DNA of 52,593 nucleotides from an uncultured Bacteroidales bacterium (GTDB lineage: Bacteria; Bacteroidota; Bacteroidia; Bacteroidales; UBA4417): positions 1-52,593 of the forward strand of contig CAIRMR010000192.1 of NCBI GenBank assembly GCA_903879715.1, written 5' to 3'. The position numbers were made by a program, and so were the translations under genes. The notes under the pieces were generated by a model. That model saw only the letters and a program-made list of their open reading frames with translations, did not search any database and had not been told where the DNA came from. Of this stretch, positions 34,604-42,431 are shown in pieces; position 1 is the stretch's first letter; every line of letters starts with the position of its first letter.

Positions 34604-35514
34604 CAGTTACCGATTAATTTCAAAAAATATTCCTCCAGTTGACGCTTCGGGTCAATCCGGAATACATTAACATCATTCGCCAAAAACAAGCGGTTAATAT
34701 CAGGGATTAATTCATGCGTAGCGGTAATTTGAAGAATATCAATACCTGAAAGTATACACGTAATGCCTGGAAATTTCTGAAAAATGAGCTGAAGTGCCTT
34801 TTCGGGCTGATCAACCTGGAATGACACTACAAGTTCCTGTTCATTTAAAAGTTCAGTAACACTACCCTGGGCAACTGATTTACCTTTATTGAGTATTACC
34901 ATTCGGTTGGCAATAAGTTCAATTTCCGAAAGAATGTGCGACGAAAGCACAATTGTTTTGTTGCGTTCGTTTTTCAGCTGCAGTATAAGGTTCCGGATGT
35001 CAATAATTCCTTTTGGGTCGAGGCCGGTAGTTGGTTCGTCGAGGATGATAAGCTCGGGATCGTGAAGTAATGCCTGGGCAATACCAAGCCGCTGTTTCAT
35101 TCCATGCGAAAAGCTGCCGACTTTATCCTTTTCCCGTCCTTTTAAACCAACAAATTCAATCATTTCGTGAATCCGTATTCGCGAAACATGGGAACCGGAA
35201 ATACGGGCAAAAATCTCAAGATTTTTCTGGGCGGAGAGATAATGATAGAAATCTGGTTTTTCGACAATGCAACCAATTTTTGACAGAATGAAACTTCGGT
35301 TGGCATTCAGGCTTTTCCCGAAGAGGCTGATTTCTCCTGAAGTCGGAGTAATTAACGAAAGCATTACACGGATGGTAGTGCTTTTACCGGCACCGTTCGG
35401 ACCAAGGAACCCAAATACATCGCCTTTATAAACATCAAAACTTACATCTTCAACAGCCTTGATCTTGCCGAAATGCTTTGAAAGGTTTTTTACTTCTATA
35501 ATTTTTTCCGGCAT
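34603..35514 (-). CDS. ABC transporter ATP-binding protein
   Basis: The 303-aa nucleotide-binding subunit has Walker A GPNGAGKST, the ABC signature SFSHGMKQR, Walker B LIILDEPTTGLDP, and the H-loop VLSSHIL. The C-terminal 80 residues form a domain typical of exporters such as the CcmA/NatA group. Its stop shares one base with the permease start, so the three genes ATPase, permease and LolA-like protein are translated as one block. A dimer with the permease would form the exporter. Confidence 0.96.
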   Translation of the reverse strand: MPEKIIEVKNLSKHFGKIKAVEDVSFDVYKGDVFGFLGPNGAGKSTTIRVMLSLITPTSGEISLFGKSLNANRSFILSKIGCIVEKPDFYHYLSAQKNLEIFARISGSHVSRIRIHEMIEFVGLKGREKDKVGSFSHGMKQRLGIAQALLHDPELIILDEPTTGLDPKGIIDIRNLILQLKNERNKTIVLSSHILSEIELIANRMVILNKGKSVAQGSVTELLNEQELVVSFQVDQPEKALQLIFQKFPGITCILSGIDILQITATHELIPDINRLFLANDVNVFRIDPKRQLEEYFLKLIGN

Positions 35515-35660
35515 AGTGTTTCAGAACTCCATTAAAGCTGCAACTAATTATCAACAGATAATCGAAAAATCACAAAATATTGTTTATTGCCACAGTATAA
35601 ACAGAATGCGCAATCATTTGTTTGGAGATAAAGAGCCGAATCCCAAACATGTTACAGAGA

Positions 35661-36164
35661 TTATTTCTTTTGTTTTGAATCCAGGAATTCTTTCAGTTTA
35701 TCCTGGTTTTTAGCATCGATCAATTTTTTAACCTCACCCTTGGGTTTAAAATTGTTACCCGGATTTTCACAATACTTTGCGAGAAGCAGATAGGCGTTGT
35801 ATTTTAATTCTTCACGGTCAACTCCCTTGCCTTTGTCCAGTGCATATTTGGCCAGGCATACAAAATACATACCCAGGACATCATTGTCCCCGCCAGCGAT
35901 TTTACTGATAGTTTCGTCCATACCAAATGAATAATCCGAAGTACCTCCCATCCATTTCATTATGAAAGCAATGGCATTTTTCCTGTTCATGTTTTCTTTA
36001 TCAACAGGGGATGAATACACATAATCGGAGGCAAGTATCACCTGTGGTTCAGCTTTTCGGTAATTGGCGGCTGAAGTCAGAGGTATGTTATCGTATTGCG
36101 AAGTATTTTGTGAAAATACACTGAACGCTAAACAGCTTAACAGGATTGAGAATAGGGCTTTCAT
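35661..36164 (-). CDS. Secreted hypothetical protein
   Basis: I recognise no domain. The 167 aa have a signal peptide (MKALFSILLSCLAFSVFSQ). The mature part is mostly alpha-helical by composition: ENMNRKNAIAFIMKWMGGTSDYSF, then DVLGMYFVCLAKYALDKG, then EELKYNAYLLLAKYCENPGNNF. The C-terminus is lysine-rich. The gene is 146 bp upstream of the ABC exporter operon on the same strand, so it could be co-transcribed, but no overlap suggests a shared task. It is most likely periplasmic. Confidence 0.7.
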   Translation of the reverse strand: MKALFSILLSCLAFSVFSQNTSQYDNIPLTSAANYRKAEPQVILASDYVYSSPVDKENMNRKNAIAFIMKWMGGTSDYSFGMDETISKIAGGDNDVLGMYFVCLAKYALDKGKGVDREELKYNAYLLLAKYCENPGNNFKPKGEVKKLIDAKNQDKLKEFLDSKQKK

Positions 36165-36381
36165 AGAATTGTACTAAGGTTTTAAAATCAGGTGTAAGTT
36201 CATTTGGTATTATTACTCAAATGGTTCTACCGGAAAGCAAATATAGAATTTTAATAGTTAACCATATATCCGGCTTGTAAAAGCATATCAAATATTGGTC
36301 CTTCAGTGAATTCCTAATTCCTATATCTGGAGACAATCCGATAGGCCGTACAACATAATCAAAAACATATTGCCAGATTTA

Positions 36382-39348
36382 TCACATAAATATTTCCAGG
36401 ATTTCCTCTTTTGTCATGCCTGCAATAGAGGAATCGGATGTTACAAACAATTCTGCAAGGTCTTTTTTCTTTTGCTGAAGCTGTACTATTTTTTCCTCAA
36501 CCGTTTCCCTGGTAATAAACCGGTACACGAAAACATTTTTATCCTGGCCAATGCGATGTGCCCGATTTAGCGCCTGCATTTCAGCTGCCGGGTTCCACCA
36601 CGGATCGAGGATAAATACATAATCGGCTTCGGTGAGGTTTAGTCCTACTCCCCCGGCTTTAAGCGAAATCAGGAAAAGCTGGATATCACTCCTGCTTTTA
36701 AAGGAACTGATCACTTTTTCACGGTTGGTTGTTGAACCGGTAAGCAACGCATATTTGAAACCTTTTTCGTTGCAGTATTCTTCAACAAGATTAAGATGCT
36801 TAACAAACGAAGAAAATATCAGTACTTTATGATTTTCGGCAAGTACGGTTTCGAGACTATCGGTAACCTCCTTAAATTTCCCGCTCCCGGCATCGGAACT
36901 CTTGTCGAGCATACGCGGATGATTGGCTAATTGCCTGAGCATGGTTAAAGCACGTAAAACTAAAACTGCAGAATTTTTTATTCCGCCCGATTCAAAATTT
37001 TCGATGATCAGGTTACGGACCTTTGATTTTTCTGTTAGATACAAACTCTGCTGTTCTTCAGTCATTTCACAAAAAACAGCGGTTTCGGTTATAGGCGGCA
37101 GTTCGGGAGCCACTTCTTTCTTGGTTCGGCGCAGAATAAACGGGTTGATAAGCTTTTTGAGCTTTTCAGCTACCGGATCCTCCTGGTTTTTCGACAAGGG
37201 GATAGCATAGTATTTCATAAAATGCTGATGAGTCCCCAGCATTTCGGGATTTAGGAAATTAAACTGCGACCAGATATCCGATAGGGAGTTTTGGATGGGA
37301 GTTCCGGTAAGCACCATCCTGTGATCACACTGAAGTTTAAAAACTGCCAATGTTGCCTTTGCTGTAGGTGTTTTGATGGTTTGACTTTCATCAAGGATGA
37401 TATACCCAAACCGGAAAGCGCTCATCATTTCAATGTCGTTGCGCATGGTGCCGTAGGTGGTTAGAATAATATCATACCGTTTAAAAACTGAGGTACGGTT
37501 CACCCTGTTCGCGCCTGAGTGAATATATATCCGCAACCAGGGTGCAAACCGTGAAAATTCATTTAACCAGTTGTGAATAAGCGAAGCGGGCAGCACAATC
37601 AGGCTGCAAGGTGGCTGGGTAACAGGTACTGCGTAAGGTGTAATGGTTTTTATGACAGGATCAGCTTCAGATTGTGTAAACAAATCAAGTTGCAAAACAG
37701 GGGCGGAGGCTTGAGCACTCCTGCTGAAATCTTCGGAATAGGGAGCCCAATCTTTTTTCGGATAATAGGATGCCAGCAACGCAATGGTTTGCAGCGTTTT
37801 GCCCAGTCCCATATCGTCAGCTAAAATTCCGCCCAGCCCGTTCTGCTTCAGCGAATGCATCCAGTAAAAGCCCGAAAGCTGGTAAGGACGGAGCGTAACA
37901 TTTGTAAGTTCGGGCAAGTTGACGGGTTCCGGCGACGACAAGGATTCGTCAAGTTGTTGAATTTCGGGATTGAAAACTGAGCTTAGCAATGTATAATGAT
38001 GTTTGCTGATCCGTATGGATTGTGAATGCTCTTTGGCATACAGCATAATTTCCTGGTAACGCGAAAACCATTCGTCGGGCAGGATTACAATTTCGCCTGT
38101 TGGCAGTTCGTATTCTTTCCTGTTATTGGCAATGTGGTTCCTGAACTTGCTGAAGGGAATTGCGAAATTCTTTAAAACTACGGTACCGTTCAGATCGAAC
38201 CAATCCTTGCCTGCCTGCATTTCGAGGTTCAGCACGGGAATTTCTAAAAGGTATTTAGCATTTTCCGGTTGTTTTATCGAAAATGAGTGTTGTAAAAGTT
38301 GCGGCCGGTTTGCTGATAACCAATCAATCAACTGGTATTCTTTGTTTAGAAGCGGTTCCTTTTCATGTAATAAAAAAGTGGCTTCAACCTGTTTCAGATT
38401 CAGCGATTTCAGGAATACAATATTTTTAGCTTCCCAGGCCAGGTTCCGACTGAACCGGTTGAAAATAAAGCCGTTTTCATCGGCAATCAATGTTGTAAAT
38501 GTTTTTTGCGTGTTGTTGGACAAAAGAAGCTTATCTCCATATTGAAATGACAGGATCAATGCCATGCGGCCCTGCCAGTCAGTTTCGAGTGAAAGTATGG
38601 CATCAGGCACAGGATCAAGGTCGTTTATCCTGAATCCTTCGGCTTCAATATCGCAGCGGTTTGCAATTTTCCGGATAAAGGTGCTGAAGTATTTGTATTC
38701 AATATGCTTCGGAATAACAACAAAATCTTTGTTCTTAAACGGAGTCAGCAGTTTACCGTTAATATTTTCAGGGAACCGGAACAATTTATTGCCAGCCATG
38801 TACCAGCAAGGTTCGTTTACAAGAATTTTATTGCCGGGTCTGTTCAGAACGATTTCCTTATTCAAATGATAAGCCTTAAGCTTATATTGGGTGCCCTCAT
38901 CAGTGCGTGTAAACTTTAACCTGGCTTGCGGGTTTTCATTTTCAATGGTTATAAGATCTTCGGGATGAAGGTTCGTACTTTCACTTTCGTAAAATGGAAT
39001 TTCATTCGTTTGTAATAGTTCGATAATTTTCGAAAGTTTCCGCTCCACAAATGGCCGGATCATCTCATCAAGCAGACTTTTATCCAGGTGTGTATAAAAA
39101 TCCTTGGGTGTCTGACTTTTCTTCGAAAATTGTTTAATAATGGCCTGGTTCGAGAAGCTTTCAGTAAGTTTGATAAACTCCGACTCAGCATTGCTCAGTT
39201 CGTGATAGCGGCCTATATTCAGAGAAGTCAGCCTCTCATGAACAGTGATAAAATTATCATTATCCCTGTAGCACGAATAAGGCAATATCACATAACCAAT
39301 TGGTTTTATGAATGATAGTAGCGCTACAACAAAAGTCTGTTTCTCCAT
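36382..39348 (-). CDS. SNF2-family helicase-like ATPase
   Basis: A Snf2-type DNA translocase. The frame opens with TTG at 39390, but the ATG at 39348 is preferred (988 aa) because a -7 box at 39405-39412 puts the start close to it. The C-terminal half holds the motor: Walker A in DDMGLGKTLQTIALLA (about residue 510), a DESQ Walker B (ILDESQTIKTPTAK), LTGTPIQNSLSDIWS, and the second lobe with FSSFVKHLNLVEEY, LISLKAGGVGLNLTEADYV, and LNRAHRIGQ (motif VI). The N-terminal half has no recognisable SWIM zinc motif. The role, in transcription or repair, is unknown. Confidence 0.93.
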   Translation of the reverse strand: MEKQTFVVALLSFIKPIGYVILPYSCYRDNDNFITVHERLTSLNIGRYHELSNAESEFIKLTESFSNQAIIKQFSKKSQTPKDFYTHLDKSLLDEMIRPFVERKLSKIIELLQTNEIPFYESESTNLHPEDLITIENENPQARLKFTRTDEGTQYKLKAYHLNKEIVLNRPGNKILVNEPCWYMAGNKLFRFPENINGKLLTPFKNKDFVVIPKHIEYKYFSTFIRKIANRCDIEAEGFRINDLDPVPDAILSLETDWQGRMALILSFQYGDKLLLSNNTQKTFTTLIADENGFIFNRFSRNLAWEAKNIVFLKSLNLKQVEATFLLHEKEPLLNKEYQLIDWLSANRPQLLQHSFSIKQPENAKYLLEIPVLNLEMQAGKDWFDLNGTVVLKNFAIPFSKFRNHIANNRKEYELPTGEIVILPDEWFSRYQEIMLYAKEHSQSIRISKHHYTLLSSVFNPEIQQLDESLSSPEPVNLPELTNVTLRPYQLSGFYWMHSLKQNGLGGILADDMGLGKTLQTIALLASYYPKKDWAPYSEDFSRSAQASAPVLQLDLFTQSEADPVIKTITPYAVPVTQPPCSLIVLPASLIHNWLNEFSRFAPWLRIYIHSGANRVNRTSVFKRYDIILTTYGTMRNDIEMMSAFRFGYIILDESQTIKTPTAKATLAVFKLQCDHRMVLTGTPIQNSLSDIWSQFNFLNPEMLGTHQHFMKYYAIPLSKNQEDPVAEKLKKLINPFILRRTKKEVAPELPPITETAVFCEMTEEQQSLYLTEKSKVRNLIIENFESGGIKNSAVLVLRALTMLRQLANHPRMLDKSSDAGSGKFKEVTDSLETVLAENHKVLIFSSFVKHLNLVEEYCNEKGFKYALLTGSTTNREKVISSFKSRSDIQLFLISLKAGGVGLNLTEADYVFILDPWWNPAAEMQALNRAHRIGQDKNVFVYRFITRETVEEKIVQLQQKKKDLAELFVTSDSSIAGMTKEEILEIFM

Positions 39349-39404
39349 TCCATGTGTTTGATATTCAATACCAGCGAGCGGTATTTTCAATCCATTATCG
39401 GGTG

Positions 39405-39412
39405 CAAATGTA
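39405..39412 (-). promoter_or_regulatory. Probable -7 box of the SNF2 gene
   Basis: TACATTTG on the minus strand (39412-39405) fits TAnnTTTG. It suggests a start near 39398, supporting the ATG at 39348 as the true start. Confidence 0.45.
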
Positions 39413-39629
39413 AGAGGATATAAAATGCCTTTTTAGTGAATGAAGAGAAATATAAAAGGGTTAATGTTTCCCAGGCAACTGTTTTGGGTTGAATGAAATC
39501 AGAATTGCAGATGTCAAATCGTATTAAATCTACAAATCAGCCTAATAAAATATAAACCTGTACTATTTACTTAATTTAATCTTCTTATTTTCGCCTGATA
39601 AAATGATTTGTATCCATACCCCTGGCAAG

Positions 39630-41231
39630 ATGCTTAAAAACTTAAAAGTCCCTAACAACATCGTAATTGTATTTTCGATTATCATCCTGGCTGCTGTACT
39701 AACCTGGATTGTTCCCGGAGGTAAATATGACAGGCAGACCATTAAGGTAAATGGCGTTGAAAGGACCGTAATCGTGAATGATACATACAAACAAGTTGAC
39801 AGCCAGCCCCAGACATGGCAGATATTTTCAGCTTTTTATAAAGGATTTATCAATATGTCTCACATCGTCGTATTCATTTTGATGATAGGGGGAGCGTTCT
39901 GGATCATGAATGAAACAAGAGCGATAGACATAGGCATTCTTTCATTTCTGACACTGACCAAGCGATTCGAAAAGTGGAAAGTTATCCGCTTTTTAGGAGT
40001 TGACAATATCATTATGACATTTATTATGATCATTTTTAGTTCTTTTGGAGCGATTTTCGGCATGGCAGAAGAAACCCTGGCTTTCACCCTGATATTTGTT
40101 CAACTATCTATCCGGATGGGTTATGATTCGCTGGTAGGTATCGGCTTATGTTATTTTGCTGCTCATGTGGGTTTTGCCGGAGCTATTTTGAACCCGTTTA
40201 CCATAGGAATAGCGCAGGGATTGTCGAGTATTCCCCTTTTCTCCGGAATTGAATACCGTGTAATTTGCTGGCTGATTTTTACTTTTGTGGCTATTGCTTT
40301 TGTGCTTTGGTACGCCCATAGAGTAAAAAAGAATCCGAAAAAATCCATCATTTTTACTGAGGATGAATACTGGAGAAAAAGAAGTGAATCGGATACTGAA
40401 AAGATTGAATATTATACGCCAAAATCAGCATGGATAGTTGGTGGAGTGCTTTTTGTAATTATGCTGGCTTATTCTTATTACTACCCATCAACCAGTCTCA
40501 AGGTAGGGCTCAATATTGTTAAAGGTCCGTTTATTCCCATTTTAACTGCTATTTTCGGGTTGACCAGCTATATTGCTTTGCGTAAATCACTGCATTTCTT
40601 TGTTCTGAATATTTTAGCGTTCACTATTTTCTACCTTATTCTTGGCGTACTTGGTTACGACTGGTATATTATGGAAATTGCCGCTTTGTTCCTGGCTATG
40701 GGCGTATTTACCGGGTTTGCTGCCGGGAAGAAGAATTCGGAAATTACCAGGCTTTTTCTGGAAGGTGTAAAAGATATTGTTTCTGCTGCCCTTGTGGTTG
40801 GTTTTGCCGGTGGGATTATTGCAATACTTAATGATGGCCAGATAATTGATACGGTACTTTTTTCGCTTTCAAATTCGCTTAAAGGCGCAGGGCAGATTGC
40901 GGCAATTACCATTATGTATGGATTCCAGTCGTTGCTAAATTTGGTTATTACTTCAGGTTCGGCCAAAGCCGCACTTACCATTCCGATCATGGCTCAGTTC
41001 TCTGATATTATCGGTCTCTCCCGGCAGGCAACCATTATGGCTTTTCAATTCGGATCAGGTATTACCGATATGATCGCACCTACTTCAGGAGTTCTGATCG
41101 GCGTTTTGGGAATAGCAAAGATTCCTTATGGCAAATGGGTTAAATTTATTATCCCGTTTGTGCTGGGACTTGCATTTATTGCCTGGTTACTGCTAATACC
41201 TACAGTGACCATGACGTTAAACGGATTTTAA
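39630..41231 (+). CDS. YfcC-family (DcuC-like) membrane carrier
   Basis: A polytopic carrier with about 12 hydrophobic segments. It has an N-terminal IVFSIIILAAVLTWIVPGGKYDR, the FGMAEETLAF loop, and the C-terminal SGSAKAALTIPIMAQFSDIIGLSRQ followed by TSGVLIGVLGIAKIPYGKW. These are marks of the YfcC branch of the C4-dicarboxylate carrier (DcuC) clan, members of which move dicarboxylates, arginine/ornithine or peptides. The frame opens at ATG 39603, but a -7-like box (TATTTTCG, 39586-39593) would place transcription near there, so ATG 39630 is preferred (533 aa). The substrate is unknown. Confidence 0.88.
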   Translation: MLKNLKVPNNIVIVFSIIILAAVLTWIVPGGKYDRQTIKVNGVERTVIVNDTYKQVDSQPQTWQIFSAFYKGFINMSHIVVFILMIGGAFWIMNETRAIDIGILSFLTLTKRFEKWKVIRFLGVDNIIMTFIMIIFSSFGAIFGMAEETLAFTLIFVQLSIRMGYDSLVGIGLCYFAAHVGFAGAILNPFTIGIAQGLSSIPLFSGIEYRVICWLIFTFVAIAFVLWYAHRVKKNPKKSIIFTEDEYWRKRSESDTEKIEYYTPKSAWIVGGVLFVIMLAYSYYYPSTSLKVGLNIVKGPFIPILTAIFGLTSYIALRKSLHFFVLNILAFTIFYLILGVLGYDWYIMEIAALFLAMGVFTGFAAGKKNSEITRLFLEGVKDIVSAALVVGFAGGIIAILNDGQIIDTVLFSLSNSLKGAGQIAAITIMYGFQSLLNLVITSGSAKAALTIPIMAQFSDIIGLSRQATIMAFQFGSGITDMIAPTSGVLIGVLGIAKIPYGKWVKFIIPFVLGLAFIAWLLLIPTVTMTLNGF

Positions 41232-41570
41232 TCAGTAGAGAATTGTCGATAGATTAAGTAATTAAGTTAGGGCCTACGCCGTGAGTCGCGAATACTTTTT
41301 TTACTTCCAATAATTACTATTTGCCGAAAGTGCTATTAAATAATAAAGTTTAAATAATCAAGGGAATTAATTCCTTTTATCCAGGAATAGTTAAAAGCAT
41401 ATTAATAAAAATTCGGAACAATTAAAGTTCTGCGAGATAAGGTTGTCTCACAGTTTAAATAAAAGGAAGTCGGGGAAATCCAGGGAAAAGAAAATAATAT
41501 CAGAACTAAACTTGTATACAATTTTATCACATTATACTATCAAAACTATCACTATTTAAAATTAAAGAAT
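41232..41570. other. Intergenic region with no clear element
   Basis: AT-rich. A 12-bp palindrome GGAATTAATTCC lies at 41363-41374. No gene, terminator or clean promoter is seen. Confidence 0.4.
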
Positions 41571-42392
41571 ATGATTAAATCTATGCTTTTTACTATCATG
41601 ATGATAGCTGGCATTTCAGGATTTAGCCAGGTATTCCTTTTACAAGAGTTTTTTGATAATCCCGATAATCTTCCTGCGACATGGACAACCATAGATAAGG
41701 ACGGAGATGGCAATAATTGGCGTATATATTCTGCCGGTTCAGAGGTTTTTGCCGTTTCTGATTCGTGGATCAGCGGAGTTGCGGGTACTCTTACACCGGA
41801 GAATTATCTTATTTCCCCGAAAATTAACCTGGAGGGACTTTCCGGAACAGTGAAACTCCGGTATACGATCCAGATTCCTGATCCGGTTTCGGTTGAAGAG
41901 CATTACAAAGTAGCTGTTTCAGCCTCAGGGAACAAGGCTGTAGACTTTAATGACATTGTTATGGAAGAAACCTGTACTGTGGCTGAGTATTACGAGAATT
42001 TGCCGGAATGGAAAGAACGACTGGTTGATCTTACGCCCTATATCGGGCAAAGTATATATATCACCTGGTGTCATTTTAATTGCACCAACATGTACCAGAT
42101 ACTTCTTGATTCAATACAGGTTTCATATTCAACTGATGTTAACCTGGCTAATCGGGAACAAGGGCAAGTTGTTGTATATCCAAATCCTGCAAATGATAAA
42201 ATTTTAATAACAGGCTCGTTTGAAAATGCACGAGTGCAATTGTTTACATCGGGTGGGCGACAGGTTTATCAATCAGCAAAAGAAACTAAACAAGCCATTG
42301 TTGATGTGTCACAATTTGAAAATGGAATTTATATCCTAAAAGTAAATTCACAAAAAGAAGTAGTTACGAAGAAAGTAAGTATTTCGCATTAA
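41571..42392 (+). CDS. Secreted choice-of-anchor J protein with T9SS sorting tail
   Basis: The 273 aa begin with a signal peptide (MIKSMLFTIMMIAGISGFSQ). The central domain is the cleaved-adhesin/choice-of-anchor J beta sandwich: LLQEFFDNPDNLPATWTTIDKDGDGNNW, TPENYLISPKINL, and YITWCHFNC near the end. The last 80 residues are the type A C-terminal domain (VVVYPNPANDKILI, then the GIYILKVNS ending), which targets proteins to the type IX secretion system. It is therefore expected on the cell surface or released. Such domains often bind carbohydrates. It is monocistronic. Confidence 0.9.
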   Translation: MIKSMLFTIMMIAGISGFSQVFLLQEFFDNPDNLPATWTTIDKDGDGNNWRIYSAGSEVFAVSDSWISGVAGTLTPENYLISPKINLEGLSGTVKLRYTIQIPDPVSVEEHYKVAVSASGNKAVDFNDIVMEETCTVAEYYENLPEWKERLVDLTPYIGQSIYITWCHFNCTNMYQILLDSIQVSYSTDVNLANREQGQVVVYPNPANDKILITGSFENARVQLFTSGGRQVYQSAKETKQAIVDVSQFENGIYILKVNSQKEVVTKKVSISH

Positions 42393-42394
42393 AC

Positions 42395-42430
42395 GAAAAA
42401 GGGCTGTCCTGCATGGGATGACTTTTCCTT
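42395..42430. terminator. Possible bidirectional terminator between convergent genes
   Basis: AAAAAGGG (42396-42403) and a CTTTTCCTTTTT tract (42422-42433) flank a weak GC-rich hairpin in the 39-bp gap. The stem is imperfect, but an A-run on one side and a T-run on the other suit termination from both directions. Confidence 0.35.
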
Positions 42431-42431
42431 T

